Shown: piece by piece, positions 1 through 10,638 of the stretch
How positions within the stretch are numbered: the first letter of the stretch is position 1
Layout: each line of letters opens with the position of its first letter
Assembly: GCF_018207095.1 (NCBI RefSeq)
Contig: NZ_QOCZ01000012.1
Span: 1-59,410 of the forward strand
Direction: 5' to 3'
DNA from: Nocardiopsis sp. MG754419
GTDB taxonomy: Bacteria > Actinomycetota > Actinomycetes > Streptosporangiales > Streptosporangiaceae
DNA: 59,410 nucleotides
Position numbers and translations under genes: made by a program
Notes under the pieces: generated by a model
Seen by the model: the letters and a program-made list of their open reading frames with translations, nothing else
Told to the model about the DNA's origin: nothing
Database searches by the model: none

Positions 1-7
1 GCCCCTT

Positions 8-22
8 CCGGACGCGGTCCGG
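8..22. terminator. Small hairpin upstream of purQ
   Basis: Perfect 6-bp inverted repeat (CCGGAC gcg GTCCGG) at the window edge. It may be the end of a terminator for a gene lying outside the window. Positions 1-244 hold no convincing gene. purS, which often precedes purQ in actinobacteria, is not visible here. Confidence 0.3.
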
Positions 23-244
23 GCCGTGACGCACACCACGGGACCTGTCCGGTCGCACACCCGCACCCCCTTCGGGCGGGGTTTCCTTGGGAGGATCGCA
101 CAGACCCCGCCCCCTGGAACGGGGTGACCGTCGTACCCGAACACAGGTGAGCGGGTACGCTGCGGTGGTAGCGGACCCACCGTCCCCGTGACGGGGTCGG
201 GCACCGAACTTCTCCCCGTCGAACCACGATCCCGGAGTGTGCTC

Positions 245-934
245 ATGACAGCCCGTGTGGGCGTCGTCACCTTCCCAGGCTCCCTTGACGACAAGGACGC
301 CGCGCGCGCGGTGTCCCTGGCGGGTGCCGAACCCGTCGCGCTGTGGCACGACGACGCCGACCTCAAGGGGGTCGACGCCGTGGTCCTGCCCGGTGGCTTC
401 TCCTACGGCGACTACCTGCGCTGCGGCGCCATCGCCCGGTTCGCCCCGCTGATGTCCGAGCTGGTCCCGGCGGCGCGTTCGGGCGCCCTTCCGGTCCTGG
501 GCATCTGCAACGGCTTCCAGATCCTGTGCGAGAGCCACCTGCTTCCCGGTGCGCTCACCCGCAACTCCTCGCTGCGGTTCGTCAACCGCGACCAGGTCCT
601 GCGGATGGAGAACACCCGCACCGCCTGGACCAACGCCTACGACGAGGGCCAGGAGATCCTGGTGGTCCTCAAGAGCGGTGAGGGCAGCTACGTCGCCGAC
701 GAGGACACCCTCGACCGCTTGGAGGCCGAGGGCCGGGTCATCGCCCGCTACGTCGGCGGCAACCCCAACGGCTCGCGCCGCGACATCGCCGGCATCACCA
801 ACGAGCACGGCAACGTGGTCGGCCTCATGCCGCACCCCGAACACGCCGTCGAGGCCCTGACCGGACCCTCCACCGAGGGTCTGGGCTTCTTCAGCTCGAT
901 CCTGCACCACCTGAAGGCCGAAGTCCCGGCCTGA
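245..934 (+). CDS. purQ: Phosphoribosylformylglycinamidine synthase subunit PurQ
   Basis: Glutaminase subunit of FGAM synthase, the fourth step of de novo purine synthesis: it releases ammonia from glutamine for PurL. It is 229 residues, normal for PurQ. The class I glutamine amidotransferase triad is visible: nucleophile Cys88 in [10 protein letters not shown], and His197 and Glu199 in LMPHPEH. I chose ATG 245 because the protein then begins [11 protein letters not shown] as in the family; an in-frame GTG at 188 would add 19 residues unlike PurQ. One gene separates it from purL. PurS, the third subunit, must be encoded outside the window. Confidence 0.96.
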   Translation: MTARVGVVTFPGSLDDKDAARAVSLAGAEPVALWHDDADLKGVDAVVLPGGFSYGDYLRCGAIARFAPLMSELVPAARSGALPVLGICNGFQILCESHLLPGALTRNSSLRFVNRDQVLRMENTRTAWTNAYDEGQEILVVLKSGEGSYVADEDTLDRLEAEGRVIARYVGGNPNGSRRDIAGITNEHGNVVGLMPHPEHAVEALTGPSTEGLGFFSSILHHLKAEVPA

Positions 935-993
935 ACCACCCGGGCCGGCGCACCCGTCGGCCCACCGCACCCGACAGGGGGACGATCCTCGCG

Positions 994-1530
994 ATGATGG
1001 CGCTGCTGCGCTCCCGGAAGACCATGTACGTACTGGTGGGGTTGGTCGTGGTCGGCCTAGTGGTCTCCGGGGCCATCGGCCTGTTCCAGTCGTTCAACGC
1101 CGCTCCCGTGGCCTCCCAGCAGCAACAGGGACAACAGGGCCAGGGGCAACAGGGCGCACCGGACGGGCAGCAGCAGGAGCCGCCGCCCGACGTCGGGGCC
1201 CTGGGCGACCCCCCGTCCGGGTTCACCTACGTGGACCAGGACGAGGCCCACTGCAACGGGAACGTGTGCTTCCGGCTGATCCTCGTCGCCGGCGAGGACG
1301 GCGAGGAGCTCGACATGTCCACCGACGAGGCGGTCACGTCGGTGTACGAGCACCTGCTGTCCAACGGCTGGCGACAGGAACTGCCCGAGGACGCCGACTC
1401 CCCCGACGACATCGCGCTCAACGACTCCGTCCTCACCGACGGGGACACCCTGGTCGCGGACTCCTCCGCACCGGGCGGAGACGCCATCCCCGTCCTCATG
1501 CTGGGCAACGCGGGCATGCCCGCCTACTGA
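994..1530 (+). CDS. Q-rich membrane-anchored protein between purQ and purL
   Basis: I do not recognise this 178-residue protein. It has a short basic N-terminus and one hydrophobic segment (about residues 10-32), so it is probably anchored in the membrane with the rest outside. A low-complexity glutamine/glycine/proline linker follows (about residues 43-68). A small acidic domain of about 110 residues has two close cysteines (HCNGNVCF). GGGGGA lies before two tandem ATG codons at 994 and 997, so the start could be either. It sits 59 bp after purQ and 81 bp before purL, so it is probably co-transcribed, but nothing visible links it to purine synthesis. Confidence 0.75.
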   Translation: MMALLRSRKTMYVLVGLVVVGLVVSGAIGLFQSFNAAPVASQQQQGQQGQGQQGAPDGQQQEPPPDVGALGDPPSGFTYVDQDEAHCNGNVCFRLILVAGEDGEELDMSTDEAVTSVYEHLLSNGWRQELPEDADSPDDIALNDSVLTDGDTLVADSSAPGGDAIPVLMLGNAGMPAY

Positions 1531-1611
1531 TCCGGTGCCGGGCGGCGGACACAGCCAAGGCTCGGCCCGCACCACCCGCGCAACTCCGCGACACCCGAAC
1601 GGAAGCACCGC

Positions 1612-3906
<2,295 letters not shown>

Positions 3907-3920
3907 GGCCCACCGAACGC

Positions 3921-3950
3921 CAGGGGGCGCTCCCGCCGGGGCGCCCCCTG
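3921..3950 (+). terminator. Terminator after purL
   Basis: Perfect 10-bp stem (CAGGGGGCGC / GCGCCCCCTG) with a 10-nt loop, 15 bp after the purL stop. There is no T-run, which is common for actinomycete terminators. Confidence 0.75.
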
Positions 3951-4076
3951 CGGCGTGTCAAGATCGTCCCACCCTGTGGAGCGGCGGGGAGGGCCCGGTG
4001 GGAAAGTGGTCCCGGGCGACATGGCCTCGGAAGACGCCGTCAGCACAGGACCGACACCCGACCGAGGACGCGCGAC

Positions 4077-4349
4077 GTGACGAGACCGAGCGACCCGGCC
4101 GTCTCCGCCCTCTGCCTGGCACTGGCGGTGTCGGGCTGTTCCTCCTCACCGCAGGAGGACCCCGACCCCGGGTCGGGGATCGAGCAGGACACCGCCGAGG
4201 GCGCGATCACGGCGCCGGACCGGGTCTCTTCGGTGAGCGAGGTGGGCTGGGAGTGGGAGGCCGACGAGGAGGCGGAGATCGCCGTGCTGCCGCTCCCCGT
4301 CGGTGTGGGGATGACACTGCGCGGGGCGCACGTGGTCGTGCACCGTTGA
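4077..4349 (+). CDS. Small putative lipoprotein
   Basis: 90 residues from a GTG start. The N-terminus is short and hydrophobic and ends in LALAVSGC, a plausible lipobox with Cys at about residue 21, so export and lipid anchoring are likely. The remainder is acidic (ED-rich) and resembles no family I know. The signal lacks the usual strong positive charge. The reading is supported by GC3-biased codons and by lying alone between the purL terminator and the next gene. Function unknown. Confidence 0.5.
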   Translation: MTRPSDPAVSALCLALAVSGCSSSPQEDPDPGSGIEQDTAEGAITAPDRVSSVSEVGWEWEADEEAEIAVLPLPVGVGMTLRGAHVVVHR

Positions 4350-4412
4350 CGTGCCCCCGGGGTCGGTGACGCACCCGCACGGGGTAGGACTGTGGGGAGG
4401 AGGTGGACGCAC

Positions 4413-4661
4413 ATGGAACGCGCCAGACGTGGACGGGTGAAGGGAGCCCTCGGAAGCCACGACCGCCCCGCCAGTGCCCTGGCCTTCCGGCTGGTTCTGG
4501 CGGTCTTCGGGGCCGTCGTGCTGCTTCTGGGCACGATCGCCGCCCTTCTGTGGGCCGACCCGACCTGGTTGGTCGTGGTCCTGGGCGCGGGATTCGTCGC
4601 CGCCTGCATCAACGTCTACTGGGTGAGCCGGCGCCTGCACTACGAACGCCCCAAGCGCTGA
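4413..4661 (+). CDS. Small two-helix membrane protein
   Basis: 82 residues from ATG 4413, chosen because GGGGAGGAGG lies about 9 nt upstream; a frame start at 4392 would put that site inside the gene. There are two hydrophobic segments (about residues 22-46 and 51-70), a basic N-terminus and a basic C-terminal tail ending in ERPKR, which fits a helical hairpin with both ends in the cytoplasm. The layout resembles small actinobacterial DUF6343-type proteins, but that assignment is tentative. Confidence 0.6.
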   Translation: MERARRGRVKGALGSHDRPASALAFRLVLAVFGAVVLLLGTIAALLWADPTWLVVVLGAGFVAACINVYWVSRRLHYERPKR

Positions 4662-4760
4662 CCCGGGGCGGCCACACCGGGGCGGGGCCCCGGCGTGCCA
4701 CTGCGGCCCGGGGAACCGTCGAGGGGCCCGCACGGGCCCCGCGACGCACCGTCCTCGGGG

Positions 4761-4785
4761 GGTGGGGACCCGTACGGTCCCCACC
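4761..4785 (-). terminator. Terminator of the bet/ABC operon
   Basis: Perfect 10-bp stem (GGTGGGGACC / GGTCCCCACC) with a 5-nt loop, 16 bp beyond the stop of the minus-strand binding-protein gene. It may also serve the plus-strand gene ending at 4661. Confidence 0.75.
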
Positions 4786-4801
4786 CGCGCGAGGCGAGCC
4801 G

Positions 4802-5776
4802 TCAGCGGTTCTCGTAGCCCTCCGGGAGCCACTCACGCCACACGTCGGGGTTCTCGTCCACCCAGATACGGGCGGCGTCGGAGGCGTCGATCCCCTCGTC
4901 GGCGATCATCCGGGCGACCTCGTTCTGCTGCTCGTTCGTCCAGTGCCAGTTGTCGAGGAACTGGTAGGAGTCACCGTCCTCCTCGACGAACCCGGTGCGG
5001 AAGATCTTGTTCATGTGGTACTGCGGGTAGTCGCAGGGCACCCATTCGGGATCGGCGTCGCAACCGGGCTTGTACGCGGGGAACTCGACCCGTACGAAGT
5101 CCAACTCCTCCTGCAACCACTGCGGGTCGTAGAAGTAGAAGAGGACCGGTTCCTCGTTGGCGTAGCGGCGCCGTACCTCGGTGATCTGGGCGGCCTCCGA
5201 ACCGGCGAAGACGATCTCCAGGTTCAGGTCGAACGCGTTGATCATCCCCTGGTCCTGGGTGACGAACCCGGGCGCGCCGCCCAGGAACTCGCCCTTGTCG
5301 CCGGTCTCCGCGGTACGGAAGAGGTCGGCGTGCTCCTTGATCCCCTCCATCGTGGGCAGGTCCGGGTACTCGTCCACCATGTAGGCGGGCACGTACCAGC
5401 CGATACCGCCGACGTTCCCGTTGGGGCCACCGTCCACCACGGTGTCGTTGCCGTCGGGGCCGTAGAGCTCGAACAGGTCCTCGTGGCCCCAGTTCTCCAC
5501 GATCACGTCCAGCACACCCTGGTCCAAGGCCTGCCAGGACGGCTGTTCGTCCGTGCGGACCAGCTGGACCTCGTAGCCCATCTCGTCGCGCAGGATGGTG
5601 GCCAGGACCTCCGCGCTGGCCTCGTACCCCACCCAGCCGTTGAGGGCCATGCGGACCACACCCGGGTCCCGGGCGATCTGGTCGGTCCGTACCGCGCACG
5701 AGGACACCATGACCATGGCGAGCACGGCCACGACGACCCGGAGCAGGACACCCTTTCTCCTCAAGAACCTAGGCAC
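4802..5776 (-). CDS. Glycine betaine/choline-type ABC substrate-binding lipoprotein
   Basis: Extracellular binding component of a ProX/OpuAC-type importer for betaine-like quaternary amines. 324 residues from a GTG start with an excellent site (AAGGAGGG) ahead of it; the start overlaps the permease stop by 8 nt. The N-terminus RRKGVLL, a hydrophobic stretch and MVSSC near residue 27 form a lipoprotein signal. The body carries OpuAC-family features: an early NGWVGYE segment, VENWGHED, and several tryptophans and tyrosines of the kind that build the aromatic cage for trimethylammonium groups. It is the last gene of the bet operon. Whether it prefers choline or betaine cannot be told from sequence. 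Confidence 0.9.
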   Translation of the reverse strand: MPRFLRRKGVLLRVVVAVLAMVMVSSCAVRTDQIARDPGVVRMALNGWVGYEASAEVLATILRDEMGYEVQLVRTDEQPSWQALDQGVLDVIVENWGHEDLFELYGPDGNDTVVDGGPNGNVGGIGWYVPAYMVDEYPDLPTMEGIKEHADLFRTAETGDKGEFLGGAPGFVTQDQGMINAFDLNLEIVFAGSEAAQITEVRRRYANEEPVLFYFYDPQWLQEELDFVRVEFPAYKPGCDADPEWVPCDYPQYHMNKIFRTGFVEEDGDSYQFLDNWHWTNEQQNEVARMIADEGIDASDAARIWVDENPDVWREWLPEGYENR

Positions 5777-7727
5777 GGGGTGCCCTCCTTCCCTGTGTGA
5801 CCCGGTCGAGGAACAGGCCGAGGCAGACGATCGCCAGACCGGCGGCCAGACCGAGACCGAGTTGGTTCTGCGCCAGACCCACGACGACGTCGTTGCCGAG
5901 CGCGCCCGCGCCGACCAGTGCCCCCATGACCACCATGGACAGCACCAGGATGATGCCCTGGTTGACCGCCAGCAGGAGCGATCCGCGGGCCATCGGCAGC
6001 TCCACCTTGGTGAGCAGTTGCCACTTGGTCGACCCCTGGGACACGGCGGCCTCGACCGACCCCGTGGCCACCCCGCGGATGCCGTCGTTGACCAGCCGGA
6101 TCACGGGGGGCAGCGCGAAGATGAGCGCGGCCACCAGCGCCGGGATCCGGCCGATGCCGAACAGGGCGACGGCGGGGATCAGGTACACGAACGGCGGCAG
6201 CGTCTGCATCGCGTCGAGCACGGGGCGCAGGATCGCCGCGAGGACGTCGTTGCGGGACATCAGCACTCCGATGACCACGCCCAACGCGATGGTGACCAGG
6301 GAGGCCACCAGCACCTGGGAGAGCGTGTCCATGGCGTTGTCCCACACGCCCAACAGGCCGATGACGAGGAAGGACACCGCGGACACGATCGCCACGCGCA
6401 CACCGGCGAAGATCCAGCCCAGTGCGGTGGCGGCGATCACCACCAGCCACCACGGAGAGCCGCTGAGCAGCAGGTCCAACGGACTGAGGATCCAGTTCAA
6501 CGTCCACGTGGCCAACGCCGCGGTGTACGCGCCGATCACCGACTGGACCCACTCGTAGGCGATGTTGACCGGCGTGGCGATGTCGATGGACAGGTCGCGC
6601 GGCCAGGCGCCCAACCCGAACAGGCGACCGATGGCGGTGACCAGGATGATCACCGCGAGACCGGCGGCGGACAGCGGCATCCGGTACCGCTCGGGGATGT
6701 TCGGGGTCCGGGTGCCATGGCCGACCGCACCCGTGACCCGGTCCATCGCGATGGCGAGCATGACGATGGCCAGACCCGCCTGGAACGCCTGCCCGACGTT
6801 GACCTTGGCCAGGGCCTGGTAGATGGCGTCGCCCAGACCACCGGCACCGATCACCGAGGCGATCACGACCATGGAGACCGCGAGCATGATGGTCTGGTTG
6901 ACGCCCAGCAGGATGGTGCGTTTGGCCATCGGCAGCTGCACCTTGGTGAGCATCTGCCAGGGCGTGGATCCCAGCGACGTCGTCGCCTCGATCGCCCCCT
7001 GGGGCACCTCGCGAATGGCCAGTGCCGTGATCCGCACGACCGGAGGCAGCGCGTACACCGCGGTGACCACGGCCGCCGCCGGGTTACCGATGCCGAACAG
7101 CAGCACGAAGGGCAGCAGGTACGCGAAGGCCGGCATGATCTGCATGAAGTCCAGGACCGGCCGCAGCCCCCGGTAGAACATCTCGCTGCGTCCCGCGAGG
7201 ATGCCGAGCGGGAGCCCGAACAGCAGCGCGATGAAGACCGAGGTGATGATGAGCGCCAGTGTCGTCATCGACTCGGTCCACAGCCCTGTCAGGGCGAACA
7301 CCGCGAAGGTGGCGAGCACCAGCAGCGCCACCCGCCACCCGGCGACGCGCCAGGCCGTGAAGAGACCGAGCGCGGTCACCCCGGCCCAGGTGAGGAAGTC
7401 CAGGGCCTGGTTGATCAGCACGACGGCCGACCCCAGCCCCACCGAGATGTAGTTGAAGAAGTAGAGGAACAGCGGGCTGTCGTTGCGGTTGGCGACGATC
7501 CAGGCGTAGACCTGGTCGAGCCACGCCATGAAGCGATCGCCGGGCCCCGTCGGGAAGCCCCCGGCCCAGGACGGTTCCCCCATCAGCCGGGTCACCCAGT
7601 ATCCGGCGACGAGCACCACGAACACCAGCAGGGCCTGCGCCGCGCTGCTGCGCAGCCACCCCCCGGTGCGCCCGGACGTCGCCGTGCCGACGGCCGTGGA
7701 GCCGGTCGGTTCGGTCACCGTGGCCAT
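5769..7727 (-). CDS. Glycine betaine ABC permease with two fused transmembrane domains
   Basis: Membrane component of the ProVWX/OpuA-type importer. At 652 residues it is about twice the normal size: two BPD_transp_1 domains lie in tandem, each with the EAA-type loop contacting the ATPase (GSTPWQMLTKVQLPMAKR in the first half, GSTKWQLLTKVELPMARG in the second). One polypeptide could therefore supply both permease halves. I chose ATG 7727 (MATVTEP), one base past the ATPase stop and preceded by GGAGGGTGAG; the frame is open further upstream only inside the ATPase gene. The N-terminal part before the first domain carries extra hydrophobic segments. Confidence 0.92.
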   Translation of the reverse strand: MATVTEPTGSTAVGTATSGRTGGWLRSSAAQALLVFVVLVAGYWVTRLMGEPSWAGGFPTGPGDRFMAWLDQVYAWIVANRNDSPLFLYFFNYISVGLGSAVVLINQALDFLTWAGVTALGLFTAWRVAGWRVALLVLATFAVFALTGLWTESMTTLALIITSVFIALLFGLPLGILAGRSEMFYRGLRPVLDFMQIMPAFAYLLPFVLLFGIGNPAAAVVTAVYALPPVVRITALAIREVPQGAIEATTSLGSTPWQMLTKVQLPMAKRTILLGVNQTIMLAVSMVVIASVIGAGGLGDAIYQALAKVNVGQAFQAGLAIVMLAIAMDRVTGAVGHGTRTPNIPERYRMPLSAAGLAVIILVTAIGRLFGLGAWPRDLSIDIATPVNIAYEWVQSVIGAYTAALATWTLNWILSPLDLLLSGSPWWLVVIAATALGWIFAGVRVAIVSAVSFLVIGLLGVWDNAMDTLSQVLVASLVTIALGVVIGVLMSRNDVLAAILRPVLDAMQTLPPFVYLIPAVALFGIGRIPALVAALIFALPPVIRLVNDGIRGVATGSVEAAVSQGSTKWQLLTKVELPMARGSLLLAVNQGIILVLSMVVMGALVGAGALGNDVVVGLAQNQLGLGLAAGLAIVCLGLFLDRVTQGRRAPRA

Positions 7728-7728
7728 C

Positions 7729-8895
7729 TCACCCTCCGTCCCCGGTCGGCGTCGCGCCGCCGTGGTCGATGGCCTCGTCGGGGATCTCCTCCACGGTCTC
7801 CTCCACAATGGCGGCCACCTGGTCGGCGCCCTCCAGCTGGTCCTCGGCGATGGCGCGCAACACGTCGTCGCGACCCACGTAACCGAGGAGGGTGTCGCCC
7901 TCCACCACCCGGACCGGGGCCGTGCTGGCGGCCAGCATGGGCAGGACCTCCGCCAGGACGGTGCCGGGTTCGGTGGTCGGCCCGTCCGTGCGCTCCTCCG
8001 GGTAGGCGTCGCGGACCAGCCACCGGGCGGTGAGCACGGTGGTGCGGGCGACGTCGGAGGTGAAGTCGGCGACGTAGGCGTTGGCGGGGCGGCCCACGAC
8101 CTCCTCCGGGGTACCGACCTGGACGAGCTCGCCGTCGCGCATGATGGCGATGCGGTCGCCCAGCTTGAGCGCCTCCTGGAGGTCGTGGGTGATGAACACC
8201 GCGGTCTTGTTCAGCTCGCGTTGGAGCCGGACGACCTCGTTCTGCATGTCGCGCCGGATCAGCGGGTCCAGCGCGCTGAAGGGTTCGTCGAAGAGCAGCG
8301 CCTGCGGGTCGACGGCCAGGGCACGGGCCAGACCCACGCGCTGCTGCATGCCTCCGGACAGTTCACCGGGGCGGGCGTACTCGTAGCCGTTCAGCCCCAC
8401 CATGTCGATCATCTCCTGGGCGCGCGCGTAGCGTTCGGGGCGCGGCATCCCGCGCACCTCCAGCCCGTACGCGACGTTGTCGATGATCTTGCGGGTGGGC
8501 AGCAGCCCGAAGTGCTGGAAGACCATCGCCATCTTGTGCCGACGGAGTTCCCGAAGTCGCTGGTCGCTCGCCTGCTCGATGTCCTCACCGTCCAGCCGCA
8601 CCGAACCCGAGGTGGGTTCGATGAGCCGGGTGAGGCACCGGATGAGCGTGGACTTGCCGGAACCGGACAGGCCCATCACCACGAAGATCTCGCCGGGGCG
8701 GACGTCGAAGGAGACGTCGCGCACCGCGACGGTGCAGCCGGTCTCCTCCTTGATGCGGTCCCGGTCGGCGCGCTCCAGTTCGGTGCCGATGATGGTGTCG
8801 GCCTTCTTACCGAAGATCTTCCAGAGGTTGCGGACCGAGAAGGTCACGTCGGAGGCGCCGGCCGCGGGGGCCGCCTCGGTGGCCTGGGTGCTCAT
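7729..8895 (-). CDS. Glycine betaine/proline ABC transporter ATPase
   Basis: Energises the adjacent fused permease; ProV/OpuAA family, 388 residues. Walker A GLSGSGKST begins near residue 75, the signature LSGGMQQR near 179, and Walker B LLFDEP near 200. The N-terminal extension with NLWKIFG and the lead-in before VSFDVRPGE are typical of this subfamily. The C-terminal 120 residues after AIMRDGELVQVGTPEEV look like the CBS-type regulatory region that senses ionic strength in OpuA. ATG 8895 overlaps the betA stop by 4 nt (ATGA), indicating translational coupling. Confidence 0.95.
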   Translation of the reverse strand: MSTQATEAAPAAGASDVTFSVRNLWKIFGKKADTIIGTELERADRDRIKEETGCTVAVRDVSFDVRPGEIFVVMGLSGSGKSTLIRCLTRLIEPTSGSVRLDGEDIEQASDQRLRELRRHKMAMVFQHFGLLPTRKIIDNVAYGLEVRGMPRPERYARAQEMIDMVGLNGYEYARPGELSGGMQQRVGLARALAVDPQALLFDEPFSALDPLIRRDMQNEVVRLQRELNKTAVFITHDLQEALKLGDRIAIMRDGELVQVGTPEEVVGRPANAYVADFTSDVARTTVLTARWLVRDAYPEERTDGPTTEPGTVLAEVLPMLAASTAPVRVVEGDTLLGYVGRDDVLRAIAEDQLEGADQVAAIVEETVEEIPDEAIDHGGATPTGDGG

Positions 8896-10466
8896 CGGGT
8901 CTCCCCCTTCTCGGCGGCCCGATCCAGGCGGATCAGGTCGGCGGCTCGCTCGCCCAGGGCGAGGACCATGACCATGGGGTTGGGGGTGGGAAGGGTCGGG
9001 AACACGGAGGCGTCGGCGACGCGCAGTCCGCGGAGCCCGCGCACACGCAGGTGGGGGTCGACCACGGCGCCGTCGTCGTCGACCGCGCCCATGCGGCAGG
9101 TGCCCGCGGGGTGGTAGACGGTGTGGGCGGCGCGGCGCCCGTACTCGGACAGCTCCTCGTCGGTCCGTACCTCGGGCCCGGGGGCGACCTCGCGCTTGAT
9201 CCAGGACCGGAACGGTTCGGTGGCGGCGACCTCGCGGGCGATCTTCAGCCCGTCGACGATGGTCCGCTCGTCGTAGCCGTCGGGGTCGGTGAAGTAGCGG
9301 AAGTCCAGCGCGGGCGGGACCTGGGGGTCGTCGGAGGTGAGGTAGAGCCGCCCGCGTGAACGGGACCGCGGGATGTTGGGGGTCATGCAGACCGCGTAGC
9401 CGTCCTCGGGCGAGTCGTAGCCCAGCCGCTTCGTGTTGTCGTCGAAGGGGATCTGGTAGATGTGGAACATCAGGTCCGGCCGGGGATCGCCGTCGTCACG
9501 CCGGACGAACAGGGCCGCGTCCGAGTCCATCACGGTGTTCTCGGGAACCCTCCGCTCGGTCTCCCACATGATGATCGACTCGGGGTGGTCCTGGAGGTTG
9601 GCGCCCACGCCCGGCAGGTCGTGGTGGGACGTGATCCCCACGTCCTCCAGGTCCTTCCGGTCGCCGACACCCGACAGCATCAACAGGCGGGGGCTGTCCA
9701 CGGCCCCGGCGGCGAGAACGACCTCGTGGCGGGCGGTGACGGTGATCCGCTCACCGTCCTTGGTGGTGGCACCGACGCCCGTGGCACGGTCGCCGTCGAA
9801 CAGGATCCGGTCGACCCAGGTCTCCAACAGCAGGGTGAGGTTCTCGCGCACGTCCATGATGGGGTGCAGGTAGGCCACGGAGGCGGAGGAACGGTGGCCG
9901 GTGTAGGGGTCGTAGGCGATGGACAGGAAGCCCGCGCCGTCGGCGAAGCCGCCCCCGTGCGAGGTGAGGGCGTTGAAGTCCTCGATGACCGGGACGCCCG
10001 CCGCCTGTGAGGCCGAGGACACCCAGTCCCGGACCATGGCGTTGCGGTCCTTCTCGGCGATCGGGACGATGTTGCACTTGATCCGGTCGGCGTAGGACTG
10101 GACCGTGGCGTTGTCCCAGCCCTTCGCGCCCGCGGCCACCCACTCGTCGAGGTCCTCGGCGAACGGTCGGAAGCTGATGAGCGTGTTGTGCGAGGAGCAG
10201 CCGCCGAGCACCCGGGCGCGCGAGTGCAGGATGTGCGAGTTGCCGCGGGGCTGTTCCGTGGTCGTGTACCCGTAGTCCAGGTCGCCGTCGAGGACGCTCA
10301 ACCAGTCGCGGAGCCGCAGCACGTGCTCCAGGTCCCGGTCGTCGGGCCCTCCCTCGATCACGCAGACGGTGGTTCCGGGGTCCTCGGTGAGCCTGTTGGC
10401 GATCACCGAGCCCGCGGTACCGCCACCGACGATGACGTAGTCATAGGTGTGTTCCTGGTTGGACAC
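8892..10466 (-). CDS. betA: Choline dehydrogenase, GMC oxidoreductase family
   Basis: FAD-dependent GMC enzyme, probably oxidising choline to betaine aldehyde. 524 residues from GTG 10466 (MSNQEHTYDY), which has GAGAGGA upstream and places the dinucleotide-binding motif VGGGTAGSVIANRL at residues 13-26. The C-terminal GMC signature HTVYHPAGTCRMG supplies the catalytic His, and TPNPMVMVLALGERAADLI ends the FAD domain. The assignment to choline, not another alcohol, rests on the flanking betB and betaine transporter genes; GMC enzymes have many substrates. Confidence 0.9.
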   Translation of the reverse strand: MSNQEHTYDYVIVGGGTAGSVIANRLTEDPGTTVCVIEGGPDDRDLEHVLRLRDWLSVLDGDLDYGYTTTEQPRGNSHILHSRARVLGGCSSHNTLISFRPFAEDLDEWVAAGAKGWDNATVQSYADRIKCNIVPIAEKDRNAMVRDWVSSASQAAGVPVIEDFNALTSHGGGFADGAGFLSIAYDPYTGHRSSASVAYLHPIMDVRENLTLLLETWVDRILFDGDRATGVGATTKDGERITVTARHEVVLAAGAVDSPRLLMLSGVGDRKDLEDVGITSHHDLPGVGANLQDHPESIIMWETERRVPENTVMDSDAALFVRRDDGDPRPDLMFHIYQIPFDDNTKRLGYDSPEDGYAVCMTPNIPRSRSRGRLYLTSDDPQVPPALDFRYFTDPDGYDERTIVDGLKIAREVAATEPFRSWIKREVAPGPEVRTDEELSEYGRRAAHTVYHPAGTCRMGAVDDDGAVVDPHLRVRGLRGLRVADASVFPTLPTPNPMVMVLALGERAADLIRLDRAAEKGETR

Positions 10467-10638
10467 GGCCGGATTCCTCTCGTTGATCTCCCGGGGGGAC
10501 ACCGGGAGACCGACCCGCATGGCGTTGGTCGTTGTTCTGGATCTTCTTCTGTGGTCGAGGTGGGACACCCGTCGGCGCGGTGGACGGTCCCGCACCGACG
10601 GGTGGCCGGGGCCCCGGTGGGACCGGGGCCGACGTCGG

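Noticed and set aside
5595-8033. An 812-codon plus-strand frame across the betaine permease
   Set aside because: Antisense shadow of two clear ABC transporter genes; composition is His/Gln/Asp-rich and unlike a protein.
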